Source: Panicum virgatum (lineage: Eukaryota; Streptophyta; Magnoliopsida; Poales; Poaceae). Taken from it: a stretch of 64,000 nt of DNA. Numbering within the stretch: the first letter of the stretch is position 1; the number at the start of each line of letters is the position of its first letter. The notes under the pieces were generated by a model, which saw nothing but the letters and a program-made list of their open reading frames with translations, was not told the DNA's origin and ran no database searches. A program made the translations under genes and the position numbers. Location of the stretch: contig NC_053149.1 of the NCBI RefSeq assembly GCF_016808335.1, forward strand, positions 12,079,714 through 12,143,713, in the 5' to 3' direction. Shown one piece after another: positions 32,595-41,997 of this stretch.

Positions 32595-32670
32595 CATTGC
32601 TGCCACAACATTCACACGGTATGGATCAACAAGCCAACAGCATTCACACGGTATGGATCAACAAGTCAAC
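32595..32670. repeat. 35-bp tandem duplication
   Basis: CATTCACACGGTATGGATCA plus ACAAG(C/T)CAAC occurs twice side by side, just before the solo LTR. Confidence 0.8.
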
Positions 32671-32889
32671 ATTTTCACATTGCAAGTGTAGCGAAAATGG
32701 CCTCTCATGCCATATTTCAATATAATGTTTTGGCGATTGATGACACACACAACACTTGGACTAATTTGATTGTTAAGATGACCATTCTCAGGCTTTTAGG
32801 TTCAAGTGATGACAAAGAGAAGATGGGCAAATTTGTACTCATCGGTGCAATAAACTTGGCACCGGATCAAGACGAAGCAAATTTGCTAT

Positions 32890-33305
32890 CACCGGTTAAA
32901 CCGATGATGAGCAAATTTGTACTCATCGGTGCAATAAACTTGGCACCGGATTAACCGACGTTGGGTGTTTTACACTCGTCGGTGCATTGACTTGGAGTAC
33001 ACCAGGCTAGGGTTTTACACCGGTTGAACCGACGCTAAAGAAACTGCATACGTCGGTGCATTGACAGATGAAGACAGAGGAAATTCTATACACCGGTTAA
33101 ACCGACGATTAGATATCGGTGAACGTCGGTGCAGTTGTCCAGAGAGTTAGTTTTTCAGCAACTACACTCACCGGTTAAACCGACGCTGCATCGGTTGATC
33201 ACGTCGGTCGATTGAAGTAGCCGTTGAAGTATAACGACTAGTTGCAAAATGCACTCACCGGTTAAACCGGTGATGACAAAAACAGGAGCATCGGTTTAAC
33301 CGGTG
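32890..33305 (+). promoter_or_regulatory. Array of CACCGGTTAAACCGGTG-type palindromes
   Basis: A 17-bp odd palindrome (8-bp arms, one central base) is perfect at 33256-33272. Variants lie near 32890, 32945, 33018, 33091, 33168 and 33289, many ending CCGACG instead. An AACGGCTAGTTT box follows at 33332-33343 and TATAAAT at 33357-33363. A direct duplication of about 50 bp (GCAAATTTGTACTCATCGGT...) lies at 32828 and 32912. Confidence 0.78.
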
Positions 33306-33328
33306 ATAGCACTTTTTGTCAGCCTTTT

Positions 33329-33363
33329 TCCAACGGCTAGTTTGGTGTGTGAGGACTATAAAT
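33329..33363 (+). promoter_or_regulatory. Solo LTR core promoter
   Basis: TCCAACGGCTA at 33329-33339 fits the published MSA consensus TCYAACGGYYA exactly. TATAAAT follows 18 bp later. The box AACGGCTAGTTT is the same as in the other Copia LTR. Confidence 0.55.
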
Positions 33364-34140
33364 ATGCCACCCCACGGCTCATTTGAGAGTGCTGGAGACC
33401 AAGGAAGCATACAAGAGCCAAAGATCATCTCCAACCACCTTAGAACTTCATTGAACATCATATAGGCTTAAGCACACTTGTGCGAGTGCTTAGTGCTTGT
33501 AATAGGGATTAGTTCTTGCGAGAGCTCCCTTGAGAGAAGTCTTGTTGCGGCAAGCAATCCTTGTGATCCGTCGTGTGACCCTCCGGCTTGGTGTGGAGTG
33601 GCAACGACACTTTGTGCGGGGGAGGAGGAGGCCCCCTCCTTGGTGGAGAAGCTCCATAGTGGATTTCGGCCAGGTGACCGAGAGAGACGGTGGCGGTGCA
33701 CGAGACTCGGTGTCTTGTGGGCACTTGCCTTTGCTTGCCGGCATCGCCTTGGTGGCGTAGTGCAAGACGGTGATCGGAAGAGCCTCAGTGTCCCGTGGAC
33801 ATAGGCGTTTGTGCCGAACCACGTTACATGACCGTGTCTACTCGGGAGTTTGTATCCCTCTTGCACTTACCTCTTTACTTACCGTATTACGTTTCCGCAT
33901 TTACTCTATCTTGCATGCCTTTACTTTCCTAGTTAATTTGATTAGGATTGGCTATAGGTTGCAAGTTTTTAGGGGTAAGTAGAGAGTAGCATAGATAAAT
34001 CTTAGTCATAACTAACATGTGTAGGATGTGTTAGATTTATCTTATGCAAGTAGTTTGAGCCCTAGGACAAAAAGCGATTAGCGACCCTATTCACCCCCTC
34101 CCCCTCTAGGGTCGGACACCCCGGTGATCCTTACAGCAAA

Positions 34141-35430
34141 CATGCACGCGAAAACACGCACGTGAGTGCGGCGCGGTGGGAGATTTGGGCGCGCGACCAC
34201 CGAGCGCTGGAGCGGCGGATGGGACCGTGCGCGGGAGAGGCAGGGGAGGGGGGTTGAGCACGGGAGCGGCGGAGGAATTTGGGCGCGGGAGGTCCAGCGG
34301 CGGAGTGGGGAGCACAAGATCTCGGATGAAACGAATAACACCCTCAATGCTGGGTCATCTTCGTTCATGCGCTTGAAAACCGCGCCACGAGCGGGTCATC
34401 CTGATGACCTTGATTTCTTCTATCTCCTCTTAACTTTCATGCCAAATCAACATTTCTGCTGATGGTATCACATTTGTTAATGCTGATGATACCCTCATAA
34501 ACCCAGCACTGAGACTGGCCTTAGTGTGTTAGCTTAACTAAGGGCTGCATGTGTATAGAAGATAGTTAGGAGCCGACAATTAGGTTGGCTCTTGGACCTC
34601 ATTTTGTGTGCGAGGCTAGTGCGGGAATAGGAGATAGCTTGGTTGTTTCTTTTCTTCATTTTCCTTGACATAGGAGGTATGATGATGTGGGCATGTTAAA
34701 AATAGCTGAGTTTTTTTTTAGGTTTTAAAAATAGCTGAGTTGGTGCTATTAGAGGAGGCCTAAGAAATAAAAACTCCACCATCATATGGGGTACAAATAT
34801 TCCCATGCAGGGCCCAGCTTAGGGCCATCTTCTGATTCTGGCCCAGGCCCAGGTTAGTTGACGCAAGAGGATCAGAAGCCCAAATGGTTGCTACTGGGCC
34901 GCACAGACACAAATAAGCCTAAGCGCATTCGGTTTTCCTCATTCTTGCTTAGAGGAGAAAAGGCCGCTTCTTTTTCATTCGAGAGAAGAGAAATGGGCTG
35001 CTGCGAAGTGCGAACTATATAGACTTAACGAGAAAACGATGAAATCGATTAGACCTCCGTAATAAAAAAAATATGGTCCGTATCTGTGCGGAGGTAAACT
35101 GAGCAAGCATCAGGTTTAGACGATATCAAATCCTAATCCGCAGGGCCTCGCGAAAAAACAAAAGAAAATCTAATCCACCGAAAACGAACGCACAAATAAG
35201 ATCTTCAGGCCATTTCACAGAAGTACTATAGGAAACGGACATCCTTTCCGGCAGGCGCATATCCCTCCCGACATTTTCTAGTGGGTCATGGATTTTGGCA
35301 AGGTGCAGCATCCGTTATCGCTGAAAGCCTGAAACCGGAATAAAGGCAGCAACTGCTAATCATGCCGCAGAATAACCCCGGGGATCGATTAACCGTACGT
35401 GAAACACGGGCAGGGATCAATTCCTGCAGC
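34141..35430. other. Intergenic region
   Basis: A GC-rich stretch (34140-34320) is followed by a possible MITE end (CAGCACTGAGACTGGCCTTA near 34505) and AT-rich DNA. I see no gene or RNA that I can support. Confidence 0.5.
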
Positions 35431-35828
35431 CAGTGAGTCCAGCTGGAGTTACAAGTGAATCTCATTTTGAGTTTTACATGCTTCGCAGAAAAACAATCTC
35501 TAGCATGCTAAACAATAACGGCTGTGAGCAGGAGAGCATATTTCAAGCAAAGGTTCATACATCATTCATCACACTTAGTACACCAACGATCAGTTCAAAC
35601 AATACAATCGCTGCCACTTGTCATATGACGCATTACAAATTATAGGTACACTGTTCAAACCAAGCAGAAACACAGAAGAAAAACGGAATGGAGCAGAAGA
35701 CAGAAGAGTACTCACACGCAGGCACCGGCAGAGGCGCCCCTTATTCCATAGTCCACGGTACTACTTATTACTTCGCTTATTATTAAAACAGGAGCTGCTT
35801 GGAGTGGCACAGCCACACAGTTGCTTGT
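35431..35828 (-). other. Probable 3' UTR (exon 4) of the lectin gene
   Basis: Exon 4 begins at 35830 after a TTTTGATTGCAG acceptor. Only its first two bases belong to the stop codon, so the rest is untranslated. The polyadenylation site is not obvious, and the end near 35431 is a guess. Confidence 0.45.
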
Positions 35829-38222
35829 TCCTGCAATCAAAAGAAACCATAATTAGTTGACAGGCCCATCTTCGAGCAGAGGATGATGCTACCACTGAAT
35901 ACTGAATATGGAATTCCAGTGCAATCGAAATACAGGACTTCACAGATCTTAATCCTGTTTATTCATTTTTGGTGTTATGTGTTCTTCTGTTATTTTAGTA
36001 GCTAAACTGTTAAAGAGCAATGATAGCAACCAAACTGTTAAAGAGCTCTTCACACAAATCATAATGTTCAACAATTAATAATGGCTTTTTATAGGCGATA
36101 CAATCAATTTTGTTGATAGTGGTTTAACTTTTAGAATTTCAGATGAGATGGTTACTGCATAAAATTTGGCTGAAGTAACGTTGCAGTAAGTAGGAAATTA
36201 TAAACATGCAGCACAAATTCTGTAGAACTTACACCAGGGAACAATCTTCCAGCGCTGGTTGTCACCCTCACACCACTCCCACAGCACAAGAGTGGTTCCA
36301 TCACGCACACCACCATGGTCCTTGTCTCCATTCAGAGCATCAAAGTTCAAGTAGATGTTGTTCACCATCCTAATGCAACGGAATCCATCACCAACATCCC
36401 TGCTCTCTGTCCACAGGACTGACTCATCTAGGGTGTCCGGATCATAGCGGATCTGACGAACCTACAACAGTCAGATTGAAGATATCAGATCTCATAGTTT
36501 TTGAAGTGTCCCGTAGTAGGGAATGAGTGTGAGGACATAACCATCCCACAATAGGTAGCAATTACCATAATAATTTAGGACAAGTGACACACGGGAATGC
36601 ACATGGGGAGCACTAGTAGCAGTGTGATATGCACATGAGCACATCGATGCGGATATCAAACACCATGGACAGATGCAGATCTATACCATTGACATGGTAA
36701 CCCACTAAGGTACACTGATGTAATTGTAATATTTGATGAAGCACATTACAATGATTAATCAAACATTGTTTGAGATCAGGACAAATACCATTCATGTGAG
36801 TCCTGCATGTCTATAATACTTTGGACAAAAAAAAAAGAAGAATCTTAGGTACCTGATAACTTCGACGAATAGCTATGTTATGGAGTAGGAGACTAATCGA
36901 TGGAAAAGGTATGAGGTAAAGAGTTCAGCTGCGTGTTTTGCACATGAAAGGAATTCTAAGTTCAATTTAGGTGACGAGGAATGTGTGTGGACAAGTTTGC
37001 GTGCATCATTGGGATTAATCTCAAAGTTGGTACACATAAGATCCACATTCCGCGGCAGGGTGGAGTACATTTCCACAAGCAATAATAAAATAGGATTAGA
37101 ATTGGGATGAGAAGAAGCATGAACCGTAGCATCGAGCGGAGATACTTTATACTTACTGGGTGTGACTGGCCAAGGGAATGCTTAAGAGCCTCTCCAGTTG
37201 CCTTGTTCACGAGGATCATGGCAGGGTAGCCTTCCTCATCCTTCACCCTGGTGCTGTACTTCATGTCCTTGATCCAGTGCTGCATAAACAAAGTTGAGCA
37301 AAGTCATCACAAGACAAGTAGGAGAAAAATGTAAACAATGATCCATTATTTTATTCGTCTTCCTCAATCCCCATGAAGCGCCCAGGAAGAATAAGACGAG
37401 GCAGGATCGCATCAACGAAGACGCCGAAATTCCGAGGAAAACAGGAAGTCGTCGTCTAGATCCCGAGATCAGAACTCGGATTTGGCAGAACTCATCACGA
37501 TCAGAGTTCAGGGCGCGTGGACATCAACCGACCAACGCCCAACGGCAAAATGAAAATGGAGCGACCTACGCAGAGCGAATAGTGGCCTGGGTAATCCTCA
37601 CCTGCGTGTCGTCGTCGCGGTCGGTGCGCACGAGGCAGACCTTGCCGTCGCGGGAGGCGAGGCTGTATTTGTCCTCACCGGCCTTGCAGTAGATCCTGTA
37701 CGTCTGCTGCCTGACCGGCGGCGCGCCGCCGCCGCCGTGGTGCGGGCGGGTCTCGTGGCCGTACTCGTAGCCGCCGCCGCCGTGGTGCGGGCGGCTCTCG
37801 TGGCCGTACTCGGAACCGCCGCCGCCGTGGTGCGGGCGGCCCTCGTGGCCGAACTCGGAACCGCCGCCGCCGTAGTGCGGCCTCTCGCCGCCGACCTCGT
37901 GCCCGACGTGGACGACGTTGCCGAACCCGCCGGCGGCCGGAGCGCCGTAGGCCGGCGGGGGAGCGCCGTAGGCCGGCGGGGGAGCGCCGTAGCCCTCCTC
38001 GGCGCGGCCGTAGCCCGGGGCAGGCGGGTGGCGGCCGTAGGGGTCCCCGCCCGCGCCGTACGCGGAGGGGGGCGGGGCCCGGCCGTAGGGGTCGTCCGCG
38101 GGCGGGCGGCCGTAGGGGTCCGGCTGGCCGTAGCCGCTGTAGGCCGGGGGCGGCGGGCCCCGGCGCTCGTCGTCGTCGCCGTCGCGGCGGTGGCTGTGGT
38201 GGTGGTGGTGCGGGAACTCCAT
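35829..38222 (-). CDS. EULS3: Ricin-B-like EUL-domain lectin, EULS3 type
   Basis: Four exons: 38222-37602 (207 codons), 37279-37157 (41), 36461-36233 (76 codons plus T) and 35830-35829 (GA). All introns are GT-AG with strong GTGAGG/GTAAGT donors. Splicing gives 324 residues, and the stop is split T/GA across intron 3. The N-terminus is His-rich, then Pro/Tyr-rich with PPAYGAP copies and a 15-residue Gly/His repeat (about 112-165). One EUL domain fills 173-324, with QTYRIYCKAG, STRVKDEEG, DESVLWTESRDVG, DHGGVRDGT and a C-terminal QRWKIVPW. A single EUL domain after a Gly/Pro/His-rich leader is the S3 type. These are nucleocytoplasmic carbohydrate-binding lectins linked to stress responses in plants. 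The frame is undamaged, so this is a functional host gene. Confidence 0.93.
37735..37880 (-). repeat. 45-bp coding minisatellite in the lectin gene
   Basis: About 3.3 units, each encoding RPHHGGGG(S/Y)E(Y/F)GHE(S/T/G), in exon 1. The repeat stays in frame, so its copy number can change without breaking the protein. Confidence 0.85.
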
Positions 38223-38303
38223 GATTGCCGAGCGGGGGGGGGCACGGATCGATCGATCGATCGGACTCAGCTGTGCGGCTGTGCCCCGGCCGGGATGGCC
38301 GGC

Positions 38304-38309
38304 TTATAT
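38304..38309 (-). promoter_or_regulatory. TATA box of the lectin gene
   Basis: CATATAAG on the minus strand lies about 85 bp upstream of the ATG, predicting a 5' UTR of roughly 50 bp with GATC repeats and a C-run. The surrounding promoter is GC-rich, and a G-run occurs at 38443-38461. Confidence 0.6.
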
Positions 38310-38442
38310 GAGGCCGGTCCAGTCGGGTCGGTCCGGTCGAGCCCGGTCGGGGAGAGGCCGGCTCGATCGGCGGCGTGGAGCCCACGCGCTGGCTGCTGGG
38401 TCGATTCTATGCGCGTCGGCGTCGGGACCGGGGCCCGGACCC

Positions 38443-38461
38443 GGGGGGGGGGGGGGGGGGG
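38443..38461. repeat. Poly-G tract in the lectin promoter
   Basis: An uninterrupted run of about 19 G lies roughly 150 bp upstream of the TATA box. It could form a G-quadruplex, and its length may be unreliable in assembly. Confidence 0.8.
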
Positions 38462-38977
38462 AGCGCGGCGTGGCAGTGGCAGCGACGACGCGCACCGGCG
38501 GGTTCCGAACTTCCGATTGGACGGTGAGGACACGATGCAGTGCCCTGCCCTGTGCTTCCGTGTACCGCGTCGCGAGGCGTACGTACGTGCGCGCGCGTAC
38601 GTGGCGGACGACGACGAGTACGTGACACCAGGTGGGGTTTCATGTCCTTGTCCATTTCCCTATAGCTGGCACGTTGGTGCGGCGACGTGTGCTCAGGTGT
38701 CAGGCTTCGAGAGAAAAACCCGTCGGAGGAAATGGGTCCTGCGTGTTCCCTCGTCGTCCATGGATTTTCCTCACGCGATGTCTGGTGTTCTCAAGTCCAA
38801 CGACCAGTGAGCGAGTTCGAGCCAAACACAAGCATCGTACTATCGTAGACAGCGACCGGCGCGACACTTCGGACTTGGTTTCTCCTGATTGCACCGAGCC
38901 ACCGACCACGCTCGGTCCGGCCGATGAGTGGGTGGCCACACCTACCTACCCGGCCCCTACTGCATCATTCGTCTCTG

Positions 38978-39262
38978 GGTGTGTTTAGATCTCTCAAAAA
39001 CCACCCCAAAATCCAAATTTTCCATCACATCTCCATCACATCGAAACATTAAATATAGCAAATGACTAATGCATGAAGTACTAAATGTAGGTAAATAAAA
39101 AAACTAATTGCATAGTTTTGATGTATGTTGCGAGACGAATCTTTTGAGCCTAGTTAGGTCATGGTAGGATAATATTTACCACAAACAAACGAAACATGCT
39201 ACAGTGTGCTACAGTGTGTGATGTGACTTTTCGCATCCATTTTCACTCCATCTAAACACAGT
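38978..39262. mobile_element. MITE with GTGTTTAGAT termini
   Basis: Ends GGTGTGTTTAGAT and ATCTAAACACAGT are inverted repeats. The 285-bp body holds the CGAGACGAATC(T/T)TTTGAGCCTA word shared with other GTTTAG-family MITEs here. Confidence 0.75.
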
Positions 39263-39367
39263 CTCTGTTTCCTTTCGTTTCGCAAACGCGTTTCTCTAGC
39301 TCTGGAGCTCGAGTGCTGACCACGAGGCTTCTTTTCGTGAAAGCGCATGTACCCGTGGATTACGTCC

Positions 39368-39706
39368 TGTTTAGATCTCAAAATACAAAATGTAAAATTT
39401 TTGTAAATTACTTGTATGGTGTACTAAATATAATTGAAAAATAAATCGTATTACACGAATGAATTGTAAATCGCGAGACGAATCTAATAAGCCTAATTAG
39501 AATGTAATTAAACACTAAACTGCTACAGTAACAAACATGCTCTAATGTTAGATTAATTAGACTTATTAGATTCGTTTCGTAGTTTACAGACGAGATCTAT
39601 AATTAGTTTTGTGATTAGTCTACATTTAATACTTCGAATGTTGAAAATTTCCTTCTAAAAATGCAAAAATGTAAAATGCAAAATGATCAGACCTTAATTT
39701 CGATTC
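39368..39706. mobile_element. Second GTTTAGAT-family MITE
   Basis: It starts CTGTTTAGATCTCAAAATAC and ends near AAATGATCAGACC, with internal GCGAGACGAATCTAATAAGC and its inverted partner GCTTATTAGATTCGT-like text near 39560. No coding capacity. Confidence 0.6.
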
Positions 39707-39889
39707 CAAGCTGATTAACGAAAAGCAACACCGTACCAGCGTACCGGGAACACTTAACTATACCAAAGATACGAGGTCGGCACAGTAGTATGCGAGAATG
39801 CAAGTGAAATCTGCATCTACTCTTGCATAGTTCAACAAAAATGTCAAATCTACTCCCCCAATCTATAATCTATAATACCTATAGAGTTA

Positions 39890-40022
39890 GTCCCCACTAA
39901 AAATCATTAATTTTATTTCTCTCAACATGCAAGCTATTCTCATCATCATCCACTAGGACCTAGAGTCATTAATTCTATTTCTCTTAACATGCAAGCTATC
40001 CACATCATCATCCACTAGGACA
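39890..40022. repeat. Tandem duplication, about 68 bp
   Basis: ATTAATTCTATTTCTCT(C/T)AACATGCAAGCTA...CATCATCATCCACTAGGAC occurs twice. Confidence 0.8.
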
Positions 40023-40235
40023 TTCTATTTATGACTTCTACCGATTTTCTGTGCACAACCGCAAGTTACTATTGTAAGCCATCAATTCTAGCGCAAATAA
40101 TTCCACCACAACAAACACACCTGAGAGGAGCTGAAGAAAACCAAAAGCCGTCACTGCAATATGAAGAAACTCAAAGATCGTCCCTGCAATCGAGTTTAAA
40201 TAACTCCACTCCATCTCCGGCATGCCCTGCCCTAC

Positions 40236-40351
40236 TCAGCACGACTGTAGCTAAGGGCACCGTCAACTTCATCTTCGGTAACGCCGCCGCCGTGCTGCAA
40301 GGCTGCAACCTCCATGCCCGCCGTCCGCTCTCCAACCAGAGCAGCATCTAG
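40236..40351 (+). pseudogene. Pectinesterase fragment
   Basis: About 35 residues read TVAKGTVNFIFGNAAAVLQG, then CNLHARRPLSNQ. This is the conserved catalytic segment of plant pectin methylesterases, which demethylate cell-wall pectin. In active enzymes the corresponding GTVDFIFG carries the catalytic Asp; here it is Asn. The frame stops soon after, and no other part of the enzyme is nearby, so this is a gene scrap. Confidence 0.75.
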
Positions 40352-41063
40352 GAAAAAAGAGATGAAAGGTCTTTGGTGGTGTTTACGCTCATCTTCAAGG
40401 TGATTTGTTTTCAATCTCCTTTTTTATGGTTTTTTTATGGGGAGGAAAAGAAGTGGACAAAGAATAATATAATAATAAAAATACAAGGATAAGGATTAAA
40501 GGGAGAAAAAGAAAAGGAAGAAGAAAAGAAAAGAGAAAAGAAAAAGGTAGAGAAAATAAATAGAAAAAATAAAATGAGAGAGAAAAAGAAAAATGTATAA
40601 AGAAATATAAAGAAAAAATTGCCTCATACTTTACGAGTGCTATTTTGTCGTTAATCTTTTATTTAGCTAAAATAATCTTCTTTCTATGTTTCAAATCCCG
40701 CAGCAACGCGCAAGAAATCACCTAGTTTATTAGATTTTTAAAGACGGAATTCCTCGCTGATACCTGGCTAAATCATGTGCTGATGTCAGTCATTTCAACG
40801 CCTTAGATGGCTCCAAGACTGTCTGTGCTGCGTTTTCAATGGATTTCATAGGATGATTTGTTTGTTTTCTCTTTGTCATCTCGGCCCAGATACTTTTTTT
40901 TTTCGTCTATCGGAGCTTTGGGGCAGCCCAAGGCCCGAGGCAGCCGAGGAGCTCAGGACGGGCCTCACGCTGGGCATGGCGTCCCGGCCGTGGCCGGCGA
41001 GCGGCGGCACAACGCGCGCGGCCAGAGATGTTCCCAAATTCCAATTTCATCTACCTTGCAAGG
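40352..41063. other. Intergenic, purine-rich
   Basis: It contains an A/G-rich stretch (40440-40620) and a GC-rich patch (40915-41025) without recognisable coding content. Confidence 0.5.
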
Positions 41064-41225
41064 GATGAACACAAATTTACTTAATGATTAGGTTTTTCAA
41101 AAAATAATAATAGGTAGTATGTTATTAAGCTATGTTCCTTTCTTTCCTATTATTATTTTATGAACACAAAATTACTTAATGATTAGGCGCTATGATCCCA
41201 TTACACTATGTTCCTTTCTTTCTTT
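41064..41225. repeat. Tandem duplication, about 97 bp
   Basis: ATGAACACAAA(T/A)TTACTTAATGATTAGG...TATGTTCCTTTCTTTC occurs at 41064 and 41160. Confidence 0.75.
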
Positions 41226-41499
41226 TTGTTCGTAGTGGCTCATATGTCACCTACTACCTACTCCATCTGTTCCAAAAAAAAAAGCAAATCATTCTAAAAA
41301 ATTATGTAATGTATTAATAAAAGGTAAAATAATTTCACTTGCTTCTATTTATTATCTATATCTTGCACTAGTTGATTCCTCCACGCTAGATCAAAATGCA
41401 AAAAAAAAGAGAACAAAATGCAAGAATGTTTCTAGTAGTGCAAGGAACCGAGAACCCGGACCAGACAAGGATGCATTTGGTGCTACTACGTTCGCGAGT

Positions 41500-41992
41500 G
41501 TTCACCAAGGAACGTAGATCATCCAGAGTGGAACGCGGTGTGCAGCTCCGCGCCGAGCCGGAGCGAGTACAGCGTCAGGTCGGGCGGCATCTGGATCGAT
41601 GTCGAGGAGGCCAAGGCCGACGCGCTGCGTCGCCCGGAAAATCAAAGGGTCATTTTGATCCATGCCACTATAATTTTTTGAAGTTGGATTTCATGTTGAA
41701 ATCCATGCCATTGAGTGACATGATTTTGAACGTGACACCCAATTTTACAGAGTTGTGGTGGCACGAATCGAATTTTCCCAAAATGAAAGTAGCCCCCGGG
41801 CACCTGCGTCGCCTGGAGGAGGGGCTCAGCGTCCGGTGCGACGTCACCGTCCAGAGCGTGGAGAGGGAATCCCGCGGCAGGTGCTTGCTTCGAGGATGGT
41901 TACAGCAGTAGAGTAGAAGATTTCGATAGGTGATTTGCCCGGGATTTCTATTCATCGCGCACGCGAAATGGCGCGGAGGCGTCGCAGAAGAG
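41500..41992 (+). pseudogene. Possible MATH-domain gene fragment
   Basis: Two coding-like pieces flank a small MITE-like insert. The second (41790-41860) reads HLRRLEEGLSVRCDVTVQSV, which resembles the end of a MATH domain in grass MATH-BTB proteins. The first (about 41516-41640) reads DHPEWNAVCSSAP and then GIWIDVEEAKADAL in one frame and is not identified. The Copia derivative beginning at 41998 interrupts the sequence. Identification rests on one short motif. Confidence 0.3.
41649..41790. mobile_element. Small MITE-like insertion
   Basis: TCATTTTGATCCATGCCAC and its diverged inverted partner (GTGGCACGAATCGAATTTTCC...AAAATGA) bound about 140 bp that disrupt a coding-like sequence. Confidence 0.4.
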
Positions 41993-41997
41993 GGACG

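Larger units (their letters stand above)
32687..34135 (+). mobile_element. Solo LTR of a SIRE/Maximus-like Copia element
   Basis: The 1449-bp unit starts TGTAGCGAAAATGG and ends GATCCTTACA. Its 3' part (CTATTCACCCCCTCCCCCTC...GATCCT) closely resembles the end of the LTR at 11415-11453. Flanks GCAAG (32682-32686) and GCAAA (34136-34140) differ at one base, consistent with an aged TSD. No internal region remains, so it is a solo LTR left by LTR-LTR recombination. Open frames inside it (33468-33866 and others) are not genes. Confidence 0.82.

Noticed and set aside
33468..33866. Pair of long frames on opposite strands
   Set aside because: They fall within the solo Copia LTR, downstream of its TATA box, with no recognisable domains.
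37737..38810. 357-codon plus-strand frame
   Set aside because: It is antisense to the Gly/His-rich repeat exon of the lectin gene and its promoter; composition alone keeps it open.
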